DNA of 44,799 nucleotides from Clostridiales bacterium (GTDB lineage Bacteria > Bacillota > Clostridia > Oscillospirales > CAG-272): positions 1 through 44,799 of the forward strand of contig JAAZAV010000051.1 of the NCBI GenBank assembly GCA_012514145.1, read 5' to 3'. The notes beneath the pieces are model-generated. The model did not search any database and was not told the origin of the DNA. It worked only from the letters and a program-made list of their open reading frames with translations. Shown piece after piece: positions 25,536-34,107 of this stretch (positions are counted from its first letter, which is position 1; every line of letters starts with the position of its first letter). Position numbers and translations under genes: made by a program.

Positions 25536-25580
25536 AAAACGTCTGCCGTACACCATTCCGATGTACGGCAGACGTTTTTT
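25536..25580 (+). terminator. Bidirectional terminator between convergent genes
   Basis: AAAACGTCTGCCGTAC pairs perfectly over 16 bases with GTACGGCAGACGTTTT around an 11-base loop, with a T-run on the plus strand and an A-run on the other arm. It sits between the plus-strand lipoprotein gene and the minus-strand oxidoreductase gene and can serve both. Confidence 0.92.
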
Positions 25581-25605
25581 GTTATGCAGGTTTGTTTCAG
25601 CGATA

Positions 25606-26853
25606 TCAGCCCGGTTCGCCGGCAAGCCATCTGCGGCGGACTTCTGCGTAGACCTCGTCGGGGGTCTCGCTCTTATCCGGCTGCATTGTCATGGCATCGA
25701 CGAACATGTCGCCCGCCGACTCTTCGAATGCGCAGAAGGTGTCATTGCGATATTTGTCTCGCTCGGTTTTAAGACGCAGGTTCGGGATTTCAACCGCATT
25801 GCCGCCATTGAGGATTGAGCGGAAGCCGAGTATGCCGGGGATGCACATGTCCACCGCCATGTATACGTCGATGGAGTTCTTCTTCGCATCCTCGTCGCCC
25901 AGCAGCGAGCGGATGAAGTAATGGGTGGTGAAGAAATCGCCGCCGCCGTGTCCCGCGCCCTGGGCGTCCTTTATGGTGAACTCGGGGCGGTATTTGGTGT
26001 GTTCGCCAACACAGTTGCGGTCGCCCTCAATGTAGACATGGAGGTTGCCGCCCTCCCAGCGGTCGGTTTCCATGGAGCCTTTGGTACCGTACATCTCGTA
26101 ATTGACCGAACCCGGTTCGCGCTTAAGACCGCCGTGAATGCTCTTTACCACGCCGCCGTTCTCCATGGTGATAAGCTCAACACCGAAGGAACCGCTGCGG
26201 TCGCCCAGTTTTCTCATGAATTCCTGTTGTACGCCCTCCACCGCCTGTACCTTGATCGGCTTAAGCCCCGTGCTATACACCAGAGGTCCGAAGGAGTGGG
26301 TGCAGTAGAAGGTGGCGTTGCTGCGGTTGCGCCAATGGTCGCGCTCGCCGTAGGTTATCTGCGGCCAGATGGAGGAGCAGTCGTGAATATACTCGCCCTC
26401 GCCGTACATGAACTCGCCGATGTCGCCCCGCTGATAGCGCTGCTTCATCTCATAGGTGGTGTTGAAGAAGCAGTAGTTCTCGGCATAAGCATAGGTCAGA
26501 CCGGTGCGCTCCACCGTCTCAATAAGCTCCACCGCCTCGGCAAGGCTGGCGCAGGTCAGCACTTCGCTCATTATATGACGGCCGGAATTTAGCAGTTTTA
26601 TGCCGAACTTGGCGTGCTCGTGAGCGTAGTTCGCCATAACTACCGCGTCCATATCGGCGTTGAAAAAATCGTCGAATCGCTCGTAGAGTTCCACCTTCAC
26701 CCCAGCGTCCTCGGCGGCTTTGCCTGCCCGGTCGAGGGTGGGGCGGTGCTTGTCGCAGATTGCCGCAACATCGGCGTAGGGATTGCCAAGCAGCTGGTGA
26801 ATCATTGTCATGCCGCGTCCGGCACCGAATACGCCTATTTTAAGTTTTGCCAT
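25606..26853 (-). CDS. Gfo/Idh/MocA family NAD(P)-dependent oxidoreductase
   Basis: A 415-residue sugar or sugar-alcohol dehydrogenase-like protein. The Rossmann motif GAGRGM is at residues 10-15 (KIGVFGAGRGMTMIH), with the second strand AAICDK. DAVVMANYAHEHAKFGIKLLNSG matches the family's cofactor-side block, split here as AVVMANYAHEH and IKLLNSG. The usual catalytic EKP is replaced by MSEVLTCAS, where Glu lacks the following Lys-Pro. YAENYCFFN follows. The C-terminal two-layer domain contains HGGGDFFTTHYF, typical of family members acting on glycosides. AGGAGG lies eight bases before ATG. It is 28 bases downstream of the GH106-like gene in the same direction, so the two are likely an operon for sugar breakdown. 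Confidence 0.88.
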   Translation of the reverse strand: MAKLKIGVFGAGRGMTMIHQLLGNPYADVAAICDKHRPTLDRAGKAAEDAGVKVELYERFDDFFNADMDAVVMANYAHEHAKFGIKLLNSGRHIMSEVLTCASLAEAVELIETVERTGLTYAYAENYCFFNTTYEMKQRYQRGDIGEFMYGEGEYIHDCSSIWPQITYGERDHWRNRSNATFYCTHSFGPLVYSTGLKPIKVQAVEGVQQEFMRKLGDRSGSFGVELITMENGGVVKSIHGGLKREPGSVNYEMYGTKGSMETDRWEGGNLHVYIEGDRNCVGEHTKYRPEFTIKDAQGAGHGGGDFFTTHYFIRSLLGDEDAKKNSIDVYMAVDMCIPGILGFRSILNGGNAVEIPNLRLKTERDKYRNDTFCAFEESAGDMFVDAMTMQPDKSETPDEVYAEVRRRWLAGEPG

Positions 26854-26881
26854 GTCTGTATCCTCCTGATAGTGTTATTTA

Positions 26882-29011
26882 TTAATATATATACTGTGCT
26901 TCGATAAGCAACGCGCCTTTCGGCGGGATGCTCAGTCTGAACGCCGACCTGTCTCCGGCTGCACCGTATGCGAGAGGTTTGAATACGCCCGAGGCGATAT
27001 CGCTGATATTTAACTGCGACAGCGTGGGCAATGAAGCGTTGAGCTCCATCGGTTCATCCGGCGAAGCGTTAACCGCTAAGAACACGTCGCAGCCGCCGAA
27101 CACCCGCCGCTCGAGGCAGAGCATGGGCTGTTTGCCCTCCACACGCATAATCTCCGGCTCGGGCAGTCTGTCAAGCGGCTCCAGGGGAATATCCAGCCCG
27201 CCGATTTTTTCGGAGCCGCAGAACACCCGTACTCCCGCGGCATTGGCGGCTGCAATGACGGCGGCGGTATCTGAATCGATGCCGTCAAGGTCGGGCAGCA
27301 CCAGATATTTCGCGTCAAGTTCGTTAAGCCGTTCGCGCAGGGCGGCGGTGTCGGCAAAGGAGCAGAGCCTGCCTTCGTCCATAAGCCTCACCATCAGCCC
27401 TACAGCCGATTCCCGGGCGGCAGCTCCCTTTCCCGTGTCGGGGTCTTCCGAATCGGGCAGCATATTTGCGCCGTGGGGACGGACATAGGAGCAGAGATAT
27501 TCGTAAGGGTACCAGACTAACACCTCGGCGGAGCGTTTTCCTCCGTCAAAAGCCTCGCCCAGCCGCGCGGTATATTCGGCGAAGGTCTTCATTCCCTCGT
27601 CGTCAAGCAGCCGCTCGCCGTAATATGAGGTGATTGTGTCAATGCCGTTGGCGAACATCAGCGCCATGGCGTGACAGATGCGCTCGGCCGAGAAGGTCTG
27701 ATCCTTGTCAACCATATTGGAGGCTTCGATCATGACATGCTCTCTCCCCCGGGTGTAGGCAGCCGATGAGGCGAGAATCAGAGCCATCGAACGGCGCAGC
27801 TTCTCGGGGTCCGAGTAAAGCAGATCACAGCCGGGGATCGCCTCGTCGCCGAGAATCTCAAGGTAGTTGCCCAACAGCTGGGGATGGGCTTCGAAGGTCT
27901 CCTCGCTAATCAGATGTCCGCTCAATCCCATGCCGTATTTGTCAAGCAGTTCGGTGTACGGATCAAGAAGGGCTTCGCGGAAAAGGGCATAGGTGACCTT
28001 GCAGTAATCCCGGCGCAATTTCTTCGTATCGGCTATCTTCCCGGAAAACAGCTCAGGCAGGCGGGGGATTAGCGAGTAGCCGCAGAGCTGCTCGAACTTT
28101 TCGGCGAAATCGTCACACCAGCCGATATAGGGTGAAGCAGGCACTTCCATGTCGGGGTATTCGTGAATCGATTTATTGGGAAATCTGCCGCAGGAGTCCT
28201 CGGGTACGAAATCCTTCGGCGGGATGCTCAGCCCGAAGTTCGAAGGTTCGTCGGTAAATATATTGGTAATTGTGCTGCCGAGATGGTCGCCGAGATACTT
28301 CTCATATGGAGCGAAGGTGACTTCGAGGAAACGCGCCATTGCCCTCTTATCGAGAACCGAGGGGCATCGTCGTGGCGCTCTCAGCGCGCGGTAGAGATAG
28401 GTGTTCTCGTAAAGCACCCGTATGAAGAAGCACCAGACCCGCCATTCGCCCGCCGGCTTGTCCCAGCACAGCCCGCCCGAGGGGTCGCGATACTCCGAAA
28501 TGTCGACAAGCCCGTCGCCAACCTTGCTGCCCTTAGGCGCGGCAAAGGCGTATTTTAACTCGGAATAGCCGCAGGGCGAGTGAACCCGCGCCGCCGCTCC
28601 CGGGTTGGCGTCGCCGAAATCCCGGCAAATGCATGACAGCCCCTGATTGTTAAGCTCGGGATGTCCGCGGAGCACATGTCCTCCCGCGCTGCCGGTTGGG
28701 TAATACTGCTCATCGTATATCCACGCTTCAAGCCCCAGCTCGGCGATATAATCGACCACCCGCCGAAGCAGCAGCATCGATTTGTCACTGAGATAATCGC
28801 CGAAGTCGCTGTTCAGTACCACTCCCCGGTAGCCTAACTCCTTCATACGGTCAAGGCGCCCGCGGATATGGCTGTACTTCTCGTCGGGGGTCATATCGTT
28901 CAGTTCTTCGTAGATAAGCGGCAGATTGAGCGCCACAAAGTTGAAATCATGCACCACCTGAAGGGGTCCGAATTTCCGGCTCGGGGTGCGGAAGGCTTCT
29001 CTGTTGATCAT
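26882..29011 (-). CDS. GH106-like glycoside hydrolase (possible alpha-L-rhamnosidase)
   Basis: A 709-residue protein with no signal peptide. The N-terminal barrel has AWIYDEQYYPTGSAGG (residues 96-111), close to the WxYDExxxPSGxAGG pattern I associate with GH106 enzymes, and ITNIFTDEPSNFG (Asp254, Glu255) in the place of a catalytic acidic pair. Central blocks YGMGLSGHLISEE, MIEASNMVDKDQTFSAERICHAM and a C-terminal beta domain follow. It is shorter than typical GH106 enzymes of about 1000 residues and lacks their extra beta domains. It starts the minus-strand operon. The ATG lies 12 bases after GGGAG and overlaps the end of a three-codon frame (ATG ATA CTA TGA) placed four bases after that site. 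The rhamnosidase activity is inferred. Confidence 0.6.
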   Translation of the reverse strand: MINREAFRTPSRKFGPLQVVHDFNFVALNLPLIYEELNDMTPDEKYSHIRGRLDRMKELGYRGVVLNSDFGDYLSDKSMLLLRRVVDYIAELGLEAWIYDEQYYPTGSAGGHVLRGHPELNNQGLSCICRDFGDANPGAAARVHSPCGYSELKYAFAAPKGSKVGDGLVDISEYRDPSGGLCWDKPAGEWRVWCFFIRVLYENTYLYRALRAPRRCPSVLDKRAMARFLEVTFAPYEKYLGDHLGSTITNIFTDEPSNFGLSIPPKDFVPEDSCGRFPNKSIHEYPDMEVPASPYIGWCDDFAEKFEQLCGYSLIPRLPELFSGKIADTKKLRRDYCKVTYALFREALLDPYTELLDKYGMGLSGHLISEETFEAHPQLLGNYLEILGDEAIPGCDLLYSDPEKLRRSMALILASSAAYTRGREHVMIEASNMVDKDQTFSAERICHAMALMFANGIDTITSYYGERLLDDEGMKTFAEYTARLGEAFDGGKRSAEVLVWYPYEYLCSYVRPHGANMLPDSEDPDTGKGAAARESAVGLMVRLMDEGRLCSFADTAALRERLNELDAKYLVLPDLDGIDSDTAAVIAAANAAGVRVFCGSEKIGGLDIPLEPLDRLPEPEIMRVEGKQPMLCLERRVFGGCDVFLAVNASPDEPMELNASLPTLSQLNISDIASGVFKPLAYGAAGDRSAFRLSIPPKGALLIEAQYIY

Positions 29012-29051
29012 AGTATCATATGTCTCCCAGCGTTATTTGTAGGTCGGTTAT

Positions 29052-29080
29052 ATTATAGCCCTCCGCGGCGGCGCGGTCAA
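29052..29080 (-). promoter_or_regulatory. Strong SigA-type promoter for the minus-strand hydrolase/oxidoreductase pair
   Basis: On the minus strand TTGACC and a perfect TATAAT are separated by 17 bases. The -35 box lies inside the first of two direct repeats, GCGGTCAAGTG on the plus strand. The leader to the start codon is about 35 bases. Confidence 0.8.
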
Positions 29081-29109
29081 GTGGATTTTTCGCTATTCGC
29101 GGTCAAGTG
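29073..29109. repeat. 11-bp direct repeat, possible operator, between divergent promoters
   Basis: GCGGTCAAGTG occurs at 29073-29083 and again, identical, at 29099-29109, with a 26-base period (about 2.5 helical turns). The first copy covers the minus-strand -35 box; the second lies just upstream of it. The plus-strand promoter is about 60 bases further on. The position suits binding of a regulator to two half-sites, but none is encoded nearby. Confidence 0.5.
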
Positions 29110-29165
29110 TCTGCAACGCTGCGGAATTTCCCGCGGAAAAGGGTAATAATTAAGAAAGTATCCTG

Positions 29166-29194
29166 TTGTTTTCCGCTTTTGCCTGTGCTATAAT
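29166..29194 (+). promoter_or_regulatory. Extended -10 promoter of the 29252 lipoprotein gene
   Basis: TTGTTT and TATAAT are separated by 17 bases, and the -10 is preceded by TGC, giving an extended -10 (TGnTATAAT). The start codon is about 50 bases beyond the expected transcription start. Confidence 0.8.
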
Positions 29195-29251
29195 GTCGAT
29201 GTGACGAATTGTTATGCCGTAATATAGGTAAACGAGTATGAGGAGATGAGT

Positions 29252-30742
29252 ATGAAGCTGAAATCAGTCTCTGTGATTGCTGTTTTAGTGCTGACAGCAG
29301 TGCTATTGTCCTCCTGCGGCTCTCGTTCCGGCGGCGGGGCGGATATAACCTCGGCTGCCGGAACAGAAGGCAGTGATGCCACGGAAACCTCGGTCACCAA
29401 ACCCATCGATACGCTGCCTCAGGCAGATTATGACGGCTATGTCTTCAATATCTTCGGAGCCACCGAATCGGCGACTTTAGGCAGAGCCGGCACCCATGAC
29501 TACTTCTATATGGAGCAGGAGACGGGCGAGCCGGTGGACGACGCGGTATATCAGCGCAACGCCAAGGTAAGCGAGATGTACAACATGGAGTTTGCCTTCC
29601 ATCTTGAGGACTGGGGCGCCTCTAAGGCGGCAATGGAAGCCAACGTGCTTGCCGGCGACTCGACTTACGACCTCTACACCAACAAACTGCTGCGCATGGG
29701 CTCGCTCATCGCCTCAAAGTATATGGTGTCCTGGGAGGATATCCCGAACATTGACCTTGACGCCGAATGGTTTGTGCAGAATGCGAACAGAACCTATTCT
29801 CTCGGCGGCAACACGGTCATGCTCTTCGGCGACTATATGGAGACCAACATTCTGCGCTGCTGGAACATGGCTTATAACAAGACGCTGGCGGCGGACTACG
29901 GAATCGGAGACCTGTACGGCACTGTTATTGATGGTGGCTGGACTATCGACTATCTCTCGGAACTGTCAAAGGATATCTCCCGCGATCTGGACGGCGACGG
30001 CGTATTCACCGAAGCCGATCAATACGGTCTTATAACCGACAAGCTGGCTACAATTGACGCCTTCTCCCGCTCGCTGGGCTTCACCGCGGTCGCCAAAGAC
30101 GAGGACGACCTGCCTGTACTGGCTTTCTGGAACGACAACACGGTCACCGCATACGAGAAGCTCTACTCCCTCTATTGGGATAACGCGGGCACCTATGTTC
30201 ACAAGGATTCGCTTGGGCAGATAAAAACCATGTTTGCCCCCGGCAGAGGCGTGTTCTGCACCTTCCGCATCGATTTCCTCATGCAGCCTTATATGCGCGA
30301 CATGGAGGACGATTACGGCGTGCTGCCCTACCCCAAACTCAATGAGAAGCAGGAGAACTACGCCACCTACCTGTCGGGCACCTTCAGCCCGCAGATGGTG
30401 ACCATAACCCAGCCCGAGGAGGACTGGGAGCGCACCGGTGTGATAACCACCGCCCTCAACGCCTACGGTCACGAGTGGGTGACTCCCGCGATATATGAGG
30501 TCACGCTCAAGACAAAGACCGCACGCGACGAGGAATCGCTTGCGATGTTCGACCTTATCTTGGACAACCGGGTATACTCATTCGATGCCTGCGACGAATC
30601 GGCATTCCCCCTGTCGCCCCTCAATGCGCTGCGCAACCGCATCGGCGGCAGCAAGTCGCCCGACATCGCCTCCTACTACGCGTCGGTTGAGGCGTCCGCG
30701 CAGGCATGGCTTGACAAAATCATCGAACAGTATCAGAAATAA
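29252..30742 (+). CDS. Extracellular solute-binding lipoprotein, paralog of the 24013 protein
   Basis: A 496-residue lipoprotein with a lipobox ending LSSC (Cys22) and a Gly/Ser/Thr-rich linker to about residue 55. DYDGYVFNIFGATES opens the mature domain, and PVDDAVYQRNAKVSEMYNM corresponds to a similar block in the 24013 protein. Both also share a DLDGDGVFTEADQYGL-like calcium loop and a TPAIYEVTLKTKTARDEES-like C-terminal region. I chose the second ATG because AGGAG is six bases before it; the first ATG directly abuts that site. No permease genes follow; the next gene is an isomerase-like protein 21 bases on, probably in the same transcript. The likely ligand is a sugar or oligosaccharide. 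Confidence 0.82.
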   Translation: MKLKSVSVIAVLVLTAVLLSSCGSRSGGGADITSAAGTEGSDATETSVTKPIDTLPQADYDGYVFNIFGATESATLGRAGTHDYFYMEQETGEPVDDAVYQRNAKVSEMYNMEFAFHLEDWGASKAAMEANVLAGDSTYDLYTNKLLRMGSLIASKYMVSWEDIPNIDLDAEWFVQNANRTYSLGGNTVMLFGDYMETNILRCWNMAYNKTLAADYGIGDLYGTVIDGGWTIDYLSELSKDISRDLDGDGVFTEADQYGLITDKLATIDAFSRSLGFTAVAKDEDDLPVLAFWNDNTVTAYEKLYSLYWDNAGTYVHKDSLGQIKTMFAPGRGVFCTFRIDFLMQPYMRDMEDDYGVLPYPKLNEKQENYATYLSGTFSPQMVTITQPEEDWERTGVITTALNAYGHEWVTPAIYEVTLKTKTARDEESLAMFDLILDNRVYSFDACDESAFPLSPLNALRNRIGGSKSPDIASYYASVEASAQAWLDKIIEQYQK

Positions 30743-30763
30743 TATATAAGGAGTATGATGTAT

Positions 30764-32254
30764 ATGAAAAACATCCCGACCGTAAAAATCGGCATTATCG
30801 CCGTGTCCCGCGACTGTTTCCCCATTGAACTTTCGGTGCGCCGCCGTGCCGCCATAGTGTCGGCTTTCAAAGCCGGATACGCCGACGAACTGTATGAGTG
30901 CCCCATTGCGGTGGAGAACGAAAAAGATATGCTTGCCGCCGTAGCTGATGTGACCGCCGCCGGCTGCAACGCTCTCGCGGTGTTTCTCGGCAACTTCGGC
31001 CCCGAGACCCCCGAGACGCTGATAGCCCAGCGTTTCCACGGCCCCTGCATGTTCGCAGCAGCAGCCGAGGGTGACGGCGACCTTATCGACGGGCGCGGAG
31101 ACGCCTACTGCGGCATGCTCAACTGCTCGTATAATCTGGGCATGCGCGGAATTCCCGCCCACATTCCCGAGTATCCGGTGGGCTGCGCCGAGGATATAGC
31201 CGACATGATAGCCCGATTCATTCCGGTGGCACGAGCGATTATCGGCGTAAAGAATCTGAAGATAATCACCTTCGGCCCCCGTCCCCAGGATTTCTTCGCC
31301 TGCAACGCGCCGATAAGCGGACTGTATGAACTGGGCGTTGAGGTGCAGGAGAACTCCGAGCTTGACCTGCTTGTCAGCTACAAGGCTCACGAGGGTGACG
31401 AGCGCATCCCCGCCGTCTGCGCCGATATGGCGGCGGAAATGGGCGAGGGCTGCTATTATCCCGACCTGCTGCCGCGCATGGCGCAGTTCGAGCTGACTCT
31501 GCTCGACTGGGCGGAACAGAATCTTGGCGCCCGCAAATATGTGGCTTTTGCCAACAAGTGCTGGCCCGCCTTCCCCGAAACCTTCGGTTTTGAGCCCTGC
31601 TACGTCAACTCGCGCCTGGCATCCCGGGGAATCCCCGTCGCCTGCGAAGTGGACATCTACGGCGCTCTCAGCGAGTATATCGGAGCCTGTATCACCGGCG
31701 ACGCGGTGACACTGCTGGACATCAACAACACCGTTCCCAAGAGCCTGTACGACGCCATGATAGCCCGGGTTTATCCCTACGCTCTGACCGATACCTTCAT
31801 GGGCTTCCACTGCGGCAACACGCCAAGCTGCAAGCTCTGCCCCGACAGGGCTGTCAAATATCAGCTCATTCAGCACCGACTGCTTGAGCCTGCCGGCAGT
31901 GACCCCGACTTCACCCGCGGCACTCTTGAGGGAGACATCGCCCCCTCCGATATCACTTTCTACCGCCTGCAGTGCGGTATAGACGGCGTTCTGCGCTCCT
32001 ACATCGCCCAAGGCGAAGTTCTGCCCGTGCCCACCGGCTCCTTCGGCGGCATCGGCGTATTCGCCATATCCGAGATGGGACGCTTCTACCGCCATGTGCT
32101 CATCGAAGGGCGCTTCCCCCATCACGGCGCGGTGGCATTCTACCACTGCGGCGCGGCGCTCTTTGACGTGTTCCGCTTCTTAGGCGTGAGCAATATAGCC
32201 TACAATCAGCCTAAGTCGCTGCCCTACCCCACCGAGAATCCCTTTGCGAAATAA
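30764..32254 (+). CDS. L-fucose/L-arabinose isomerase-like protein
   Basis: A 496-residue protein that matches the overall plan of ketol isomerases of the FucI/AraA type. These convert aldoses such as L-fucose, D-arabinose or L-arabinose to ketoses using Mn2+. The N-terminal half has alternating strands and helices with CNALAVFLGNFGPETPE. Likely metal ligands are in ACEVDIYGALSEYI (Glu295 and Asp297) and FHCGNTPSC (His349); the C-terminal ETs PVPTGSFGGIGVF and AVAFYHCGAALFD follow. Several in-frame ATGs are clustered; I use the one ten bases after AAGGAG. It follows the lipoprotein gene by 21 bases. mnmE begins 24 bases downstream with no terminator between. Substrate is unknown; fucose or a similar deoxy-sugar fits the neighbourhood. 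Confidence 0.72.
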   Translation: MKNIPTVKIGIIAVSRDCFPIELSVRRRAAIVSAFKAGYADELYECPIAVENEKDMLAAVADVTAAGCNALAVFLGNFGPETPETLIAQRFHGPCMFAAAAEGDGDLIDGRGDAYCGMLNCSYNLGMRGIPAHIPEYPVGCAEDIADMIARFIPVARAIIGVKNLKIITFGPRPQDFFACNAPISGLYELGVEVQENSELDLLVSYKAHEGDERIPAVCADMAAEMGEGCYYPDLLPRMAQFELTLLDWAEQNLGARKYVAFANKCWPAFPETFGFEPCYVNSRLASRGIPVACEVDIYGALSEYIGACITGDAVTLLDINNTVPKSLYDAMIARVYPYALTDTFMGFHCGNTPSCKLCPDRAVKYQLIQHRLLEPAGSDPDFTRGTLEGDIAPSDITFYRLQCGIDGVLRSYIAQGEVLPVPTGSFGGIGVFAISEMGRFYRHVLIEGRFPHHGAVAFYHCGAALFDVFRFLGVSNIAYNQPKSLPYPTENPFAK

Positions 32255-32278
32255 ACGCGGTTTAAAACGACACCGCGC

Positions 32279-33682
32279 ATGTCTTTAATGAATGATATTT
32301 TCTCTACAATAGCTGCGATTTCCACTCCCCCGGGGCGCGGGGGAATAGCCGTCCTGCGCATAAGCGGCGGCGAGGCTCTTGCGGTCGCCGAAAGTATGTT
32401 CAGACCGTCTAACGGCAGAAAACCGGGGGATATTCCTCCCCGCACCGCCGTTTACGGTGAGCTGCACGACGGCGGCGAAGTGTTCGACACCGGCATCGCC
32501 GTTTATTTCAAGGCTCCCGCATCCTACACGGGCGAAGATACCGTGGAGCTGTCCTTTCACGGCGGCATATATCTGGCTTCCCGTGCTCTCGAAACGGCGC
32601 TGAAAAACGGCGCCCGGCCCGCCGAAGCCGGGGAGTTCACCCGCCGCGCCTATATCAACGGCAAACTGTCACTCACCGGCGCGGAGGCTGTGATCGACGC
32701 CATCGACGCTGAAAACGAGCTGCAGCTTCGGCTCGCCGGGTCTCAGGTTCGGGGCAGATTATCACTTGAGACCGAACGGCTCAGCGAAGCCGCACGGCTT
32801 TTAGCGGCGTCGGTGGGCGTGTCGGTTGACTACCCCGAGGAAGGGCTTGAGCCGAATTCCCGTCCTCAGCTTATTGAAGGCACACGGGCGCTTGCCGACG
32901 GCATATCGGCGCTGCTCTCCACCTATCGCGCCGGACGCGCCGCCGTGCGGGGGATCGATACGGTTATAATCGGGCGTCCGAATGCCGGCAAATCCTCCCT
33001 TTTCAACTCGCTTGCGGGCGAGGAGAAGGCGATAGTCACTCCCACCGCCGGCACGACCCGGGATGTGCTTGAGACGGTCTGCGACGCCGGCGGAGCCCGT
33101 CTGCTGCTCCACGACACCGCCGGACTGCGGGAGAGCGAGGGCATTGAGGCCATCGGCGTGGAACGGGCGATTGCCCGGCTTGAAGCCGCCGAACTCGTTA
33201 TCGCCGTGTTTGACGCCTCATCCCCACTGACCGATGAGGACTATGAGATAATCGACCGCCTGAACACGCTTAAATCCGAGCTTATCGTGGTGCTCGGTAA
33301 ATCCGACCTGCCTCCCTCGGTTGCCTGCGAGGCTTTTCGCGACAGCGGACGGCTCACCCGTCAAGCCGAATATGTGACCCTCTCCGCGCTTACCGGCGAA
33401 GGTGTGGATGTTCTGCGCCGCCGCATAGGCGAGCTTTACGGAACAGGAAGGCTGTCGGCGTCCGACGGCGCGGTTGTCACCAACGCCCGGCACGCGGCTC
33501 TGCTCGGCCGTGCGCTTGAAGCGTCCGAACGGGCATACGATGCCCTTGTCGCCGGCGAGCCCGAGGATATCGCCGCCCTGGACCTTGAAGAGACCCTTTC
33601 GGCGCTGGGAGAGCTTGACGGCCGCGCGGTCACCGAATCGGTGGTGAACGAAATCTTCTCCCGCTTCTGCGTGGGCAAATGA
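32279..33682 (+). CDS. mnmE: tRNA uridine-5-carboxymethylaminomethyl modification GTPase MnmE
   Basis: A 467-residue MnmE (TrmE), which works with MnmG to modify the wobble uridine of certain tRNAs. The N-terminal formyl-THF-binding domain reads IFSTIAAISTPPGRGGIAVLR, split as STIAAISTPPGRGGIAV, with the GEFTRRAYINGKLSLTGAEAV helix region, split as EFTRRAYINGK and LTGAEAV. The GTPase domain is inserted in the helical domain: G1 GRPNAGKS at residues 232-239, then TAGTTRD and DTAGLRE. The protein ends FCVGK, matching the catalytic C-(I/V)-GK tail. No clear Shine-Dalgarno site precedes the ATG, 24 bases after the isomerase stop. mnmG, often adjacent in Firmicutes, is not here. Confidence 0.96.
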   Translation: MSLMNDIFSTIAAISTPPGRGGIAVLRISGGEALAVAESMFRPSNGRKPGDIPPRTAVYGELHDGGEVFDTGIAVYFKAPASYTGEDTVELSFHGGIYLASRALETALKNGARPAEAGEFTRRAYINGKLSLTGAEAVIDAIDAENELQLRLAGSQVRGRLSLETERLSEAARLLAASVGVSVDYPEEGLEPNSRPQLIEGTRALADGISALLSTYRAGRAAVRGIDTVIIGRPNAGKSSLFNSLAGEEKAIVTPTAGTTRDVLETVCDAGGARLLLHDTAGLRESEGIEAIGVERAIARLEAAELVIAVFDASSPLTDEDYEIIDRLNTLKSELIVVLGKSDLPPSVACEAFRDSGRLTRQAEYVTLSALTGEGVDVLRRRIGELYGTGRLSASDGAVVTNARHAALLGRALEASERAYDALVAGEPEDIAALDLEETLSALGELDGRAVTESVVNEIFSRFCVGK

Positions 33683-33695
33683 CACTGCTGACATA

Positions 33696-34043
33696 ATGGA
33701 AACCAAAAGATTCACGAAAAACGACGAGGGTTTTATCTGCGGTCACTGCGGCCGGGAGGTCAAGCCGCTGGGACGCACTTCCCGTAACCACTGCCCCCAC
33801 TGCCTATGGTCGCTGCATGCCGACGAACTGCCCGGCGACCGCGCAAACGACTGCCGGGGACTTATGGAGCCCATTGCCGCCGTTCCCGACCCGCGCAAGG
33901 GCTACATTATTATCCACCGCTGCTTAAAATGCGGCGAAATACGCCGCTGCAAAGCCGCCCACGACGCAGAATGCCAGCCCGACGACAGAAATCTGCTTAT
34001 AGAACTGACCTCCCGTCCCCTGCCCCCCGGAGTGAAGCTCTGA
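33696..34043 (+). CDS. RNHCP domain zinc-ribbon protein
   Basis: A 115-residue cytoplasmic protein named for its conserved TSRNHCPHCLWSLH block. Two zinc-binding CxxC pairs are formed by ICGHCGR and HCPHC near residues 15-38, and a third CxxC is in HRCLKCGE near residue 74. It covers the full RNHCP family length. The function is unknown; zinc-ribbon proteins of this kind may bind nucleic acid. It starts 13 bases after mnmE without an obvious ribosome binding site, which suggests re-initiation after mnmE translation. A lone ilvN follows. Confidence 0.85.
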   Translation: METKRFTKNDEGFICGHCGREVKPLGRTSRNHCPHCLWSLHADELPGDRANDCRGLMEPIAAVPDPRKGYIIIHRCLKCGEIRRCKAAHDAECQPDDRNLLIELTSRPLPPGVKL

Positions 34044-34107
34044 CGGCAGCCTCCCGCCGACAGCCGATGTCTGCGGCAAGTATTGATAATCCGAGAAAGG
34101 CATGACT

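Noticed and set aside
25921..26592. A 223-residue plus-strand frame antisense to the oxidoreductase gene
   Set aside because: The minus-strand Gfo/Idh/MocA reading frame has clear motifs and a ribosome binding site; the plus-strand frame has neither.
30578..32146. A 522-residue open frame on the minus strand across the isomerase-like gene
   Set aside because: It is antisense to a well-supported gene, has no ribosome binding site and its translation is rich in low-information Gly/Val/His stretches; it reflects GC-biased codon use of the real gene.
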